From assembly GCF_000224145.3 (NCBI RefSeq), contig NC_020177.2:1-64000 (forward strand): 64,000 nucleotides of DNA, in the 5' to 3' direction. The notes below the pieces were generated by a model. It saw only the letters and a list, made by a program, of their open reading frames with translations, was not told where the DNA came from and searched no databases. A program made the translations under genes and the position numbers. The DNA is from Ciona intestinalis. Taxonomy: Eukaryota > Chordata > Ascidiacea > Phlebobranchia > Cionidae. This document shows, piece by piece, positions 1 through 19,457 of the stretch (the stretch's first letter is position 1; each line of letters begins with the position of its first letter).

Positions 1-3000
1 TATTTACTGGTCCGCTATATGGCGCTAAGTTATTCATTTTAAATCTGGGGAGCTGAGAACATTAGTTTGCTCGCACCAAAGATTTAACCGGTTTAAATAT
101 TACATCTTAATTTAAAATTAAATAGACAGTAAAACACAGAACAAATATAGTAAAGTTCATTTATTAATTACAAACACAAATAAAACGGTTAAATTAAATT
201 TTGGCATAGTTTGTAATCTTCCTGGAAAATAAAAACAGGATTAAAATACCTTCATAGTTTATGTGGCTGGCGTTGGTGGAAAGCCACTACTGCACGACAA
301 GCCCCCAGCAAATGGTAGTGGGTTTCTACTTAGGTGAGAAACCCTTTGCTGGATAGACCTTACCCAGGCAAGGTAAAACCAAACCATATAGACAAAAATA
401 GTAATGAACACACCAACAAAAAGACAAAAAAAGTACAACGAGTGCAGCGACATACATGTGCCAGACATGCAACAAAACAACAGCTTAATCATACAAAAAG
501 GGGACGCGGTCAAAAAGTAATTAACGCGGACATAATCATTGAAACATCTACAAATAAAATATGGTTCAAATCCTAAGGGATAATCATCTGCAGTGTACAC
601 CATATTGAATGTCCAACCGCAAGGAGTCGAAGCCAACAACAGCTCCGCATGTCGCAAACAAAAGGTTAAGTCGCCATGTTGGTACCGCGATACTCTCGTC
701 GTATCTTCACACAATATAATATCGTCCGGATGTTACGAAACTGCGCCAGGTTGTTACGAACCGCATTAACAGTGACCTAAATATCTAGCGTAGCATCACT
801 GGCGGTGACGTCCACGCAACAACCGGATCGTTAAGTAACTCAATCAAAACTGACGTAACCGCACCGGACGCAGGGTCATGCCAATGCTCTGACCCACCGT
901 ATCGACGTCGTAGCGTAAGTGTGACGTGGCCATCGTCCCAATCACGCTACATGACGTTTTAATAAAAAGTTAAAATTAAATAAAAGGAGGAAATTTATCT
1001 ACAGTATAATCATTATATAGCTTTGATGTTGTTTTATTATTTTATGCGCATATTATAAAGCGTGTTGATATTACTCGAGTATTTGTGTACCAACACAGCG
1101 TTCTCACCAAGCGATCAGGACAATACAGAATCGCTGAAGGGTTCGAACTTTGTAGACGAAGTACCCAATAGAGTGTACAACAACAAAATCTGATCCAGCA
1201 AGATGTTCGCCATATTTTCATTGCATATATTTCATAGACATGCAAAATGCACTAAAGTAGTGACTGACTAAAAATAGCTGGCAACATTAGGTCCAGCAGA
1301 ATAAGAATACAGCAGCGCAGACAAGACACACATACAACACACAACTCATACTTATAATACTCAAACCTCAAACCGTGTTTCCTTTATCGGCGTCTTCGTC
1401 TTTGTTCTTTATCTGCAAAAGTAAGATAGTGACGTCACAGGTATACGTTATAGTTACGTCACAGGCAGCAACTTTACACAAGTTTATTCCACATTTAAAT
1501 TTATTCCAAAGTTATCGTTTGTTACTAAATATAAACAATGACAATATACAATACCTTGCACTTTTCTTCGGTAGCTTTATTCGCTGACTTTTCTGCAACA
1601 GAATATACGTTAGTGGGTGTGTATATTATTACGTCACAATTACCTTCGTTCTCGCTTTACGCCATAGTCTGCTTGATCCTCTGTGACGTCACATACCATG
1701 TCCTAAAAATATAAACCATTTTAAAACTTCTGTTATACTTGCAACAAAGTAATATTGTGACGAAACAATGAACTTACGAAGTGGGTTCTTCTGTTGCGTC
1801 ATCACCACTTCGTGACGTCACACCATCGATGTGTCTAGAAAAGAGCTTACGTACGTAATAATGCCAATTGTGATTTATACTTTACCAATTCTTTGATCTT
1901 CTTGCTTCGCGCTCATAGCGCAAATATAATTAGGATATACAAGTAATGTGCCTTGCGTCGACGCAAAACGCGCATGGGGCCCCATGAAAAAAATCGGGAA
2001 ACGAACGCGTGGAACAAACCGCAGGTGACGTCACAAAATGTTTGTACGAGCGATGAGCGAACTATGACGTCATTAACGCGAGCAAATTGGACGCGATTCA
2101 ACTTACTGTGACTTAACTAACTAACGAAGCGATTGTGACGTAACGAAGCTGTCGCGTAACCGATGACAAGCCGCGAGTGTCTTGTATGACGTAATAGAAC
2201 CGTCGCGCGATTTCCGAATACATCAAGAATAAAGTAATGTTAAAAAATAAAATACCGTTAAACACAAGGCACAATAACTTTTACAGTATTTAAACAGTTA
2301 GCAATATTAAATGGTTAGCATTAATAGTGATAATCTTACTGTATAAATAATGTTTAGTTTAATAGTAACCTAATGTAAAGTTCTAGCATTAAACAACAAA
2401 ACTCAACTTAAAATCTTGAAATACAATCCACATTAGTTGCAGAACCAACTTCAACCAACCATCCACGTAGTGTAACTGCCACGCATTGAAAGGCGAGTGT
2501 TTTGTAAGCGAGGAATGCGAGTCAATCAACCAAAAGCGGGGAAGGCTAATCAACGCGGAATTTATATTAAAGTGTTTACCAATATTTCCTTTTCCGTAAA
2601 GTAGTTCGAAAACTGCAGTTGGAAACCCTGTTACCATGCCAACGGCCACAGTGTATCTTAAAAAACGTCATAATTAACTTCACTCTAGAATAAGAAAAAG
2701 GGCGAGCTCTGGCAATGAGGAAAAAGATTTGACAAATTAGCGCGAAAGTTATTGAAGGGAAATCCCTTAAAACGATATCATAATAAACGTGCATAAAAAC
2801 AACAAACACAAATAGTATTTGGGGAACCGATTATATTTTAAACATTTCAATTTTGAAATTACCTATTTAACACACTACTAATCTTTTACAAGACTTTCTA
2901 TTACTGATCTTCTGTTGTTTGTTTTACGTAAAAAAAAGCTAAATTTTAATAATTTATTTTAACCGCATTCTTTATTGTTAGGGTGGGTCGGTTTGGTTGT

Positions 3001-3383
3001 TTACAAATGTAAATATCAAAGTTGGGGGTTTGTTGAAGGGTGGGCAATATATTGTGTCAGAAAGTGGAGTGTTTTTGGAAGTTAAATATTTATTTAATAA
3101 CTTACTTTTAGTATTACTCACTTTAATACTCAGCGTTTTAACATTGTTGTTTGTAGCCAACTGCATTGTTAACGTTGTAAGTGTGAAAGAGATTCTGGTA
3201 GTTGTTAGTTTTATGATCTTTCGTCATACACGAGACATCATCAGGGTTTGCCATTTGTTGTATTCTGTCGTTTTGTCGCTATTTATATTCTGTCTTTTCA
3301 ATTTAATTATTCTTTAATCGTCGCTGCTGGAATCAAAAAACAAATAAACTTTATAATAATATTGTTAAAATTGTGTTTTGCAG
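1..3383. other. Upstream flank with no recognisable gene
   Basis: I find no conserved protein or RNA gene here. The stretch is AT-rich and dotted with TGACGTCA-like words (for example near 1422, 1683, 1813, 2027 and 2065). One 151-codon open frame on the minus strand (259-714) includes a hydrophobic run, but it resembles no family I know and has no splice or codon support. The last bases before 3384 form a good splice acceptor for the next gene, so a non-coding first exon or a spliced-leader addition site may lie here. Confidence 0.5.
3374..3383 (+). promoter_or_regulatory. Splice or trans-splice acceptor directly before an ATG
   Basis: The sequence TGTTTTGCAG abuts the first in-frame ATG of the PSME3IP1-like gene with no spacer. 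Ascidians are known to add a spliced leader to many mRNAs, and an acceptor touching the start codon is what a trans-spliced first exon looks like. It could equally be a cis acceptor fed by an unseen upstream exon. Confidence 0.4.
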
Positions 3384-4016
3384 ATGAATAAATTTATCAG
3401 CGAAAGTGATGTAGCTGAGCAGAAGAAGCAGCGACAACTCGAATGGGAGAAAGTGAGGAAAGCCGAGGATCCCGTGGAAGCCCCGGAGGCTCCTATTGAT
3501 GCCCGCTCGTTGTACGAACGTCTGCAGGAACAAACCGATAAAAAACAAGCCGAGTTTGAGGAAAAAATAAAATTTAAGAATCAGTTTCGAGGAATTGACG
3601 AAGACGAGGCAAGTTTCCTCCACACGGTGGCACGTCGTGCGCTAGAGCACGAGAAGCAACAACGAGAAGAAGAAGGGAAAGAGTTGAAAGCTTTTCGGCA
3701 AGCGATGCTCGAACAGCGAGAAAACAATGATCATGAAGCTGTTAAAATATCAACAATAAATAAAAACGTTTCCCCGGTTTGTTCCAAACAATCGTCATTG
3801 TTAAAGAAAGCAGTGAAGCGGAAATCTGTCGACAAAGTTGGGGGAAGTGCCAAGAAGAAGTTGAATTCACAAGGAACGCAAAACAGTAGTAAGAGTGAAA
3901 CAAATAATGCCATCGTATACCCTCCAAGTTTAAACTGTGTGGCCGTGTTACCCGGTATTGGGGGGTATGGCTCGGGGTCTGAGAGTGACGAGGAACAATC
4001 AGATAATGAGGCATGA
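3384..4016 (+). CDS. PSME3IP1: PSME3-interacting protein (NIP30/FAM192A family)
   Basis: A single exon of 210 codons. The N-terminal half carries the family core: a charged helix with EWEKVRKAEDP, then DARSLYERLQEQ, a FKNQFRGIDEDEASFL-like segment and a long Glu/Lys/Arg helix. The C-terminus ends in a Gly/Ser/acidic tail (GIGGYGSGSESDEEQSDNEA), as in vertebrate homologues, where a phosphorylated acidic tail binds the PA28-gamma (PSME3) proteasome activator in the nucleus. The protein is somewhat shorter than the human one (about 250 residues), mainly in the low-complexity middle. The start is the ATG just after the acceptor at 3383. Vertebrate proteins have about ten more N-terminal residues, so a short upstream coding exon is possible. 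The copine gene begins only 266 bp downstream on the same strand. Family assignment is firm; the interaction is inferred from orthologues. Confidence 0.88.
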   Translation: MNKFISESDVAEQKKQRQLEWEKVRKAEDPVEAPEAPIDARSLYERLQEQTDKKQAEFEEKIKFKNQFRGIDEDEASFLHTVARRALEHEKQQREEEGKELKAFRQAMLEQRENNDHEAVKISTINKNVSPVCSKQSSLLKKAVKRKSVDKVGGSAKKKLNSQGTQNSSKSETNNAIVYPPSLNCVAVLPGIGGYGSGSESDEEQSDNEA

Positions 4017-4267
4017 AAATATTTGGTTCAAACATTTTGTGTTAATTTGAAGTTGATTTGATTTCATTTATAAATTAAGTTGGATATTATTCCTTTTCAC
4101 AAAGTCTTTTTTACTCCAACTGCTAAGACTAGTTATTTTGTTCTATATGGCTGAGGTCGTGTGGTGTGTCACAGGACATGAAATGTGGACCACAGTTGCC
4201 AATTTAAGATGACGCAAATTTTAATTCAATTTCTCTCATTTGCATCAGGTTTTAAATTAATATTTGA

Positions 4268-11919
<7,652 letters not shown>

Positions 11920-13593
11920 CAACAGCCCGTACATGCTACACGCGTATTGTTGGGTGGAACGTGCATTCCTGTGTAACATAGTTGTCATGTTTTTAATTAT
12001 TAACAAACCTGGGTTGACATTGTTAAAATGCAGTTGTAGTTAACAGCCGGGTAAAACTATTTTATGCAGAAAAGTTGGTGTGTTATAACATATATTGTCG
12101 CCCCCGTTTGAAAGGTTGGGGTGAAATGTCACTCCAGCCACCCCCATGCTTACCACACCAACCTTAAACACATGTTTGCACTATCATTCTAACCGAATGT
12201 GCTTGACTTTTAATGTGCAGTTTCATGAACCCTTATTCCAACCAAATCTGTACATATTATGTTTATTATCGTTTGTAGAAATATTTAGATGAAGTTTTTA
12301 CTAACGTACTTACCAATAAGTGAAATAACCAAGATTCCATCACAATATTGTTTGTTTAATCAACAATACCTTGTTCTCACTGTGTTGTGATGTCATAATC
12401 ACACTAACATGACAAACAATTGAATTTAATAATCACTATTGTGTATCAGATCTATGACGTCATAACTACTACGTCACAAGCTCTTCAAATTAACCTCAAC
12501 TGTTACGTAATAAACGTTGTCTGTGATGTCACAATGCTTGTTATTCAACCAAAACATTGATTTTTGAGCACGTTAATGAAAGGGCACGTAGTAGATTTTA
12601 TATAAAATACCGTCTGACGATATTAAATAAATGTGAATACGTTGATACGCTAAGATTTCTGGTAGAAACAGTTTATAAATGACAAAAGCGGGACAGGATA
12701 TATAGCGACAAAACGACAGTCATTTTATGTTTATTTGGTTAAAAAGCGTGGTCGCTACAACTAGCAGTCAAACAACGAGTAGTTTATGCTTAATTTTTAC
12801 CAAGTTTAGACTTGTGATTATTATAAACGTTTGAGCCAATCCAACCAAAACACCGGCGATCATCCAACGATATAATCCTGCACTAACAAGTTTACAGAAG
12901 GATAAGAATCGTCACGAAATATACAAACCCTACGCTTACGTGTCACAAATATCAAAAATCAAGGCAGTTTAGTTGTAAGTTAAAGTTAAAATATAAAAAT
13001 ATCCGCTTTATATTTAACACTGGTTCTGCTGCGTGATGCAGATTAGCGCAATGTAACAAACATACGAAATAATAAATGAAGTTTAAATGCCGCTATTAAA
13101 CGAACATAGCAAATATTATGAACACGTATGTACGTTTATCATGAACTTACAATAAGCAACATTAAACCCTCACTTACAGTAACACATCTACACCAAACCA
13201 ACTATACACATAACCTGTACAACACAACTCCTCACTCTACAACCACTGCAATGCAACCACAGTAACTTCACCACAAACTTGCTTCAAGCAAAATGCGCCT
13301 CCCGCCATCCACGCATGATGGTCACAAACCATGCGAGATCTGTAGGACTTACGTCACAAGAGTAATACGTCACAAGAGTAATACGTCACAGGAGTAATAC
13401 GTCACAAGAGTAATACGTCACAGGGGTATTACCTCATGAAAGCATTACCATCCAAGTATGACATCACATAATCCGTGGTGGTCTTATGCTCGCTGTCGAA
13501 CACTAAACTAAACAATAAAACCACGCGTTTAAAATTTGCAAAATTTATTTAAAATTTACGATTCACGAAAATATTTATCACGTCACGTGGTTA
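11920..13593. other. Intergenic spacer between convergent copine and troponin C genes
   Basis: No gene is seen. It should contain the copine 3' UTR and the troponin C 3' UTR. Several TGACGTCA-like words occur at 12390-12530. A fragment of dispersed repeat family A, with ACGACAGTC and a GCGTGGTCGCTAC tail, lies at about 12700-12770. Confidence 0.5.
13350..13437 (+). repeat. Five-copy 17-bp tandem repeat built on TACGTCACA
   Basis: Near-perfect copies of TACGTCACAAGAGTAA follow one another. The unit contains the TGACGTA/TACGTCA half-palindrome that is scattered through introns in this window. Confidence 0.85.
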
Positions 13594-15339
13594 GTGACCT
13601 TGAACGCCGTCCATCCATAAAGTCCATTCTGTTGAAATTCAGGTTGTTAGTTGAGGTGGCGGGGTTTGAACCCAAACTTGTGTTTCACCCATTAGGTACA
13701 CAACGTTAGGTTTAATAAAATAACAATGATGATGCTTGGCAGTGAGCATGAGGTTTAGGCAAGCCATCAATATTCAAAGTTATATCTCATCCCATCGGCT
13801 TTATAAGATAAGTTATCATGAATAAAAAATTACAATCACCCACAAAGTTACATACGTGGTAACTTGTAAGCGAGCATAAGGTGTATGAAACAGAACACCC
13901 GTGTTATAACTGTAATCACCCCACCACTTTAATACAAACCCACCTTCAATATCAATGACACCATCTCCGTTCTTGTCCGCTTCCTTAAACAACTCGTCTA
14001 CCTCCCATGTTTCCACAGCTGGTTTGGCCGATGTGTTGCTCAACGCTTCCTTTAATTCGTCCCAATCAATGTAACTGTCGCCGTTCCTATCAACGCAAAT
14101 ATTCAACAATCTTTATTGTTTGAAATTTATATCACTGTTGGTTTTATATTAAAATAAAACAATGTTTTTTCATTTCTTTGTTAACTGCTAAAACACGATC
14201 AGGAAATATGGAATTCAGGTGCTAACGGTATCCCATCTTACCCCTCAGTAACATACCAATATCAGTTCGCACCGTTGCCCACAGTTGCCTATTATAATAT
14301 AGTAGGTTGGGGGAAGATGGGACACCCTTTCATTTAATTTTCCCGACCCATTTGGTAGTAAACAAAGAACATTCAAAAAATCATAAAACCATGTTCTCAC
14401 GACTCCCATGGACCGTTGTTAATTCTTTAAAACACGATCCGGATATTTGGATATTATATGTTAAAGGTGTCCCCCCACCCTACTTACAGCAGGCATCCCC
14501 TACTTACTTATCAAACAGCAGGAAAATATCTTTCAATTCTTCCTCGCTCGCCGTCTTCCCTTCCTCACTAATCTGCATAACCATCATTATCAAGAACTCA
14601 TCGAAGTCGATTGTACCGCTGCCTGTGACGTCATATTACTCGGCATTACGTGATAATAGCAAATATTACGTCTTCAAATTAATATTACGTCACAGCATTC
14701 AACTATGTTATACAACGTCATAATCGTACATACGTGTGGACTGTCATGCTTCAATTAAACGGGTATGAAAACCCGGATTTTATGCACCTAACCATCGTCG
14801 CATATCATTTACGTCACCATGACGTCACATACATCATCGTCATCATGACGTCACATACCATCAACGTCAACTTCCTCTACAATCTTAGCAAGTTCCTCCG
14901 GACTTGGTGTTTGTCCCAACATTTTCATCACCCTCCCCAACTCCCGCGTGCTGATGTCACCGCCGCCATCTTGATCGAAGATGTCGAACGCTTGCTTGAA
15001 TTCTAAACAACAATATATTTAACCAACATAATTAAACATATGTGTTCATTGTAAACGACGTCGCTGTTTCGTACAAACCTATGACGTAGTAAATAATTTA
15101 GTGACGTCACATAGCATCATTAAGCCCTGCCTGATCAACAATGACGTCATATATTACGTCACACTTACCAGATATTTGCTCTTTGTCCAATTTTGCTCTC
15201 GCGTCTTCAACTGTCATCGACTAAACAAGATAAACTTTATTATTACGTCATAATATAAACTCATGACGTCACATTGTAATGACGTAGCCACAAACCTATA
15301 ACGTCACATCCATACAACACACATATGCATACTCACCAT
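13594..15339 (-). CDS. TNNC: Troponin C, muscle calcium sensor
   Basis: Six exons close in frame to 163 residues: 15339-15337 (just the ATG), 15220-15169, 15002-14859, 14622-14508, 14086-13944, 13628-13594. Four canonical EF-hand loops are visible: [36 protein letters not shown] and [12 protein letters not shown]. The last Glu of loop 4 is formed across the final splice junction, which supports that exon. The N-helix ([12 protein letters not shown]), the RMLGQTP-like [14 protein letters not shown] and the C-terminal MDGVQ match troponin C rather than calmodulin. The protein binds troponin I and T on thin filaments and switches striated-type muscle on when calcium rises. All four loops keep their acidic ligands, so loop 1 is not lost as in vertebrate cardiac TnC. 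The intron between loops 2 and 3 holds a family B MITE. The last exon (ending GVQGH) is the least certain. Confidence 0.9.
13838..13912 (+). mobile_element. Single SINE-tail module in a troponin C intron
   Basis: One copy of the 98-bp module (AAAGTTACATACGTGGTAAC, then GAACACCCGTGTTATAAC). It ends about 30 bp from the donor of troponin C exon 5. Confidence 0.8.
14298..14483. mobile_element. Family B MITE in troponin C intron 4
   Basis: It begins AGTAGGTTGGGGGAAGATGG and ends AAAGGTGTCCCCCCACCCTA, with the same internal sequence as the copies at 6031 and 32697. It ends about 25 bp from exon 4, so the splice donor lies just beyond its end. Confidence 0.75.
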
Positions 15340-16639
15340 TGTATTTTATCTTGTTTTACTTTCGTGTACAAACCAACCACTTCAAGTCTTAACTGAAAAA
15401 TAATCGAACACTGGGTTGTGGTTGTCTTGTTTTAGGACACAACAGTTGTCCTCACTTACGCGGCAACTGGTTAACTCGGGCGTGTAAATCACTGCTGGAG
15501 CTTGCCCGGGTCTTAATTAAACGAGCTGTTAAAATTAATAAGTGTTTTCGATGTGTGAATGAAATTTAAATCAAGGATATTTTGGAAAATGAAATCATTT
15601 ACTGTAATTGTGGAGTGTGTTTTATATTTATCACAAAACTTAAAAAAAAAAAAAACTTAAATAATAAAACTAAACATCAAAAACAGTCAAGCAAGTCATT
15701 GTTTTAATGAAAAATGAAGGAAAATTAACAAACTTTTCGGTTTTAAACGGTATTTTTAATTTTTTTATAACAACATTTTTTTTAAAAAGTTTTTTTCTAA
15801 TTAATTATATTTTTACATCGGTTACCGCGATGTCACGTGATCGGAAACATCCAATCATCGTCTTGTAAGTTGGACAACAATCAACAACTAACCTTAATAT
15901 TTCAATCTTCGATATTAGAGGTATATGACGTAGCCACCACGTGATCACGCTACATTGAGAATTCCCAAGACACGACACATGGCATGCCTTATATGGTGTT
16001 GATACTACATTGAGCAACACAGACAGCAATATCCCACCAGCCGCCCCTGCTATAACTTGCATTGCTACTTCATACCCAACTGTTCGAAGGATTGTCAGCT
16101 GCATTTACAACGTGAGTAAAATATCTTTCATTTGTTCTGCGTAAATATGTATTTGGTAAAAACTTTAGGCGGCAAAAATTTTCTAATCATCAATATGACA
16201 TAAAGTGTGACGTTTATGACGTTTAAATGACGTATATTTACCACCAAAGCAATATTTTATTCATTACGGGTTCGTTTATTAGTTTTATCATTAACATCGT
16301 TTTTGCGTAAATATTTTGCCCGGGAAGTGAACGTAATATTTACAGCTGAATAATAAAACGACAAGTTTGGAATTAAGTTTGGGGTTTATAAAGACCGGGA
16401 AGTTTACGGTGGGACCGGGTTGAAGCACGGTGATGATACAAACGTAACATCAGTGTTTAATGCATGTATGAAGGAAATTGTGAACGTTTTATATGCAATA
16501 TATAATATTTGGCATCACATATGATAAACGTATAAAACAACTCCCTTTTTATCGTGTACGAGAGCATCCTACTTAGTGTTTAAATCCATTAAAATAAGTA
16601 GTTACGCGAAGATAAAAAAAATCACTAAATGTAACTTAT

Positions 16640-17665
16640 TTAGCCCCGCGTGGTGGGGCAACGACAGTTATTATAACACGGGTGGTCTGTTCCATACACC
16701 TCGTGTCCGCTTACAAGTTACCACGTATGTAACTTATTTATCCTCGCATGGCGGGGCAACGACAGTCATTATAACACGGATGTTCTGTTTCATACACCTC
16801 GTGTCCGCTTACGAGTTACCACGTATGTAACTTATTTATCCTCGCGTGGCGGGGCAACGACAGTTATTATAACACGGGTGGTCTGTTCCATACACCTCGT
16901 GTCCGCTTACAAGTTACCACGTATGTAACTTATTTATCCTCGCATGGCGGGGCAACGACAGTCGTTATAACACGGGTGTTCTGTTTCATACACCTCGTGT
17001 CTCGCTTACAAGTTACCACGTATGTAACTTATTTAGCCCCGCGTGGTGGGGCAACGACAGTTATTATAACACGGGTGGTCTGTTCCATACACCTCGTGTC
17101 CGCTTACAAGTTACCACGTATGTAACTTATTTATCCTCGCATGGCGGGGCAACGACAGTCGTTATAACACGGGTGTTCTGTTTCATACACCTCGTGTCCG
17201 CTTACAAGTTACCACGTATGTAACTTATTTATCCCCGCGTGGCGGGGCAACGACAGTTATTATAACACGGGTGGTCTGTTCCATACACCTCGTGTCCGCT
17301 TACAAGTTACCACGTATGTAACTTATTTATCCTCGCATGGCGGGGCAACGACAGTCGTTATAACACGGGTGTTCTGTTCCATACACCTCGTGTCCGCTTA
17401 CAAGTTACCACGTATGTAACTTATTTATCCTCGCATGGCGGGGCAACGACAGTCGTTATAACACGGGTGTTCTGTTTCATACACCTCGTGTCCGCTTACG
17501 GGTTACCGCTTATGTAACTTTGTAGATGATTGTAATTTTTTTAGCTTCTGATTGACTATTGCTTTGCTTAAGGACACATATTTTAACAAAACTAGCAGCA
17601 TCGAGCTTCGAACCTGTAACCTATGGACTTGAGTCATACGCGTTAACCACTGCGTCGCGAGCTAC
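16640..17665 (-). mobile_element. SINE with expanded tail: about nine 98-bp units, short body, tRNA-like head
   Basis: Read on the minus strand, a tRNA-like head at about 17665-17590 (B-box-like GGTTCGAAGCTC) leads into a short body and then into about nine tandem tail units down to 16640. Units alternate between two types, one with TATTATAACACGGGTGGTCTG and one with CGTTATAACACGGGTGTTCT. Having head, body and array in one insertion shows that the arrays are SINE 3' tails that expanded in place. It sits between the divergent troponin C and EF-hand genes. Confidence 0.85.
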
Positions 17666-17753
17666 GGCGTTACAAAGAATAAAAGTCTCACCTAAAAAAC
17701 TCGCGCGATGGTAAATTATAATAGAGGACTGACTTTTGGTCTACCAGGCAAAG

Positions 17754-19457
17754 ATGAAACTTTCCCCGAAAGATGAGAAAGAATTCAACGAATGTTTCGA
17801 GATGTTCGATGAAGAAGATGTGGGCGAGGTGGACGTTGCAGAGTTGACGAAGATGATGACATTGTTGGGGTGGGATCCATCGCAGAACGAACTTGAACAA
17901 GTCATTAGGGCGGCAAAACTTAAACGTAAAATATTAAACTGTGTTGCCTATATGGTTTAAAATGTAGAAGGGTGTGGGGGGATAGGACACCTAAAACCGG
18001 ACCCTCCAGTTTCCATTTACCATCGGTACTTGATATTATATGTGCTTGTCCCGTATTACCCCACAGTATATGGCAGGGTGGGGTAAGATAGGACACCTTT
18101 AGTAAATAATATACAAATATATTAATCGTGTTTTAAACAATTAGCAACGGGAAATGTGTCCCCCCCCAGCATTAATATGATCATAAAATCTATTTGTAAA
18201 TATTATCTTGCAATCGGTTGCAAATTTTATAGTAGTTTTACCGTATCGTGTTTTTAACGATAGTCCTTTTGTCGCTAGTTTCCTTCTCTTCGTTGTTTTA
18301 GATAATTTTATTTTCGCAATCGTAGCCGAAGAGATAAATGTAGTTTATAATATTATTATACTAAACTTACCTTATTCCGCTTAAATACTCCCAACAGCTC
18401 GCGGTAAAATGTCGAAAAGTCAATTCATGAATTTAATGGAGATCTGGTGTTCGGACAACAAGGAGAAACATTCGGATGAAGAGTTGGCGAAAGCGTTCAA
18501 GGTTTTCGACAAGGTGGGCCCGCAATTTTCACTATTTAACTTGTCCTAACTGATAGCATGTTCGTACATAGTCACTATATAACTTGCCATTGATGCAACC
18601 TGTAGCTAATAACATATTGCGTAACGCGAAATTAACAACAAAGTTACCGCGAAGTTGCATTGAAAACTGGCAACAACCTTATGAAACAACTTCATTGCTT
18701 ACCACGAAAGATCAGTTAGATTCCTTCAACTGCCGTTTAAACACAACTGCTGCGCGTCAACATGCACAGGAGCGGGTTGAGAAGCAAGGAAGTGGACTAC
18801 CTGCGGCAACATGCGTGGCACAGGGTAATTCTCACACGTATTGAGGCGAGAGCGGTTTCCACACACCGACATATTGAATACAAACTCGCTACCCGAGTTA
18901 TACACAATAAACATCCGTCGTTAAAAACACAAAATTAAATAAAAGCGTGGCTGCTAAGCCAATGAATTATAGCCTATATGACGTAGTATAAAGTTGATGA
19001 CGTCATTTCACCGCAGGATGGTAGCGGATACATCGAGTGGGAGGAACTTAAATACGTGATGCAGGGAACCGGGGAGCCGCTAAGTGATGAGGAAGTGACG
19101 ATCATGATGAAGGAAGCGGATAAAGATGGAGATGGGAGGATTGATTATCAAGGTTGGTCGTTATAACACGGATGTTTTGTTTTCTACACCTTATGAGTTA
19201 CTACGTATGTAACTTTGTGGAACTTTTTCAGCAGACCATAATGATGCTAATTTAGGCGAAATACATCTCTCTTATATTGCAAAATTTAATACATTTCGTA
19301 GCGCTTGATTCTAAATGTTATATCGTAACGAGAATCGTCCAACTTCATGAGCACTATATAAGTGCCAGATTCATCACAGCTGTTGTTAAAGTAATGAAAA
19401 TATATTTTCTTAGAATTCGTTGCGATGATGCGAGGAGACTGCCCTTCCGTTCTATAA
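17754..19457 (+). CDS. Troponin-C/calmodulin-like EF-hand protein with two degenerate N-terminal loops
   Basis: Four exons close in frame to 155 residues: 17754-17925, 18398-18513, 19017-19152, 19414-19457. Loop 1 ([12 protein letters not shown]) is altered and loop 2 (around [13 protein letters not shown]) has lost its ligands. Loops 3 ([12 protein letters not shown]) and 4 ([12 protein letters not shown]) are canonical, and EFVAMMRGD follows loop 4 as in calmodulin and troponin C. It should bind two calcium ions in its C-lobe; the partner is unknown. An acceptor (CTACCAG) seven bases before the ATG suggests an upstream non-coding exon or leader addition. It is divergent from troponin C and about 2.4 kb away, suggesting an inverted EF-hand pair. 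It could be a troponin C paralogue, a myosin light chain-like protein or a calmodulin-like protein; the C-lobe alone does not decide. Confidence 0.82.
18225..18350 (-). mobile_element. Dispersed repeat family A, one copy
   Basis: The reverse of the family core: a CGTGTTTTTAACGATAGTC segment, then TTCTCTTCGTTGTTTTAG, ending CGTAGCCGAAGAGATAAAT. Related copies occur at 5770, 6555, 33385, 48735, 51845, 52225 and 56150. No coding capacity is seen, and its class (MITE or SINE) is unclear. Confidence 0.55.
19153..19225 (-). mobile_element. SINE-tail module starting at an exon donor
   Basis: GTCGTTATAACACGGATGTT and a hairpin-forming GAGTTACTACGTATGTAACT follow immediately after the exon 3 donor of the EF-hand gene. 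The donor GT lies within the first bases of the module. Confidence 0.75.

Noticed and set aside
259-714. 151-codon minus-strand frame with a hydrophobic stretch
   Set aside because: No family resemblance, no splice partners and no codon pattern; kept only as a remark in the flank entry.
16640-17525. CRISPR-like array of regularly spaced repeats
   Set aside because: The units are head-to-tail with no unique spacers, the genome is eukaryotic, and the array is attached to a SINE.
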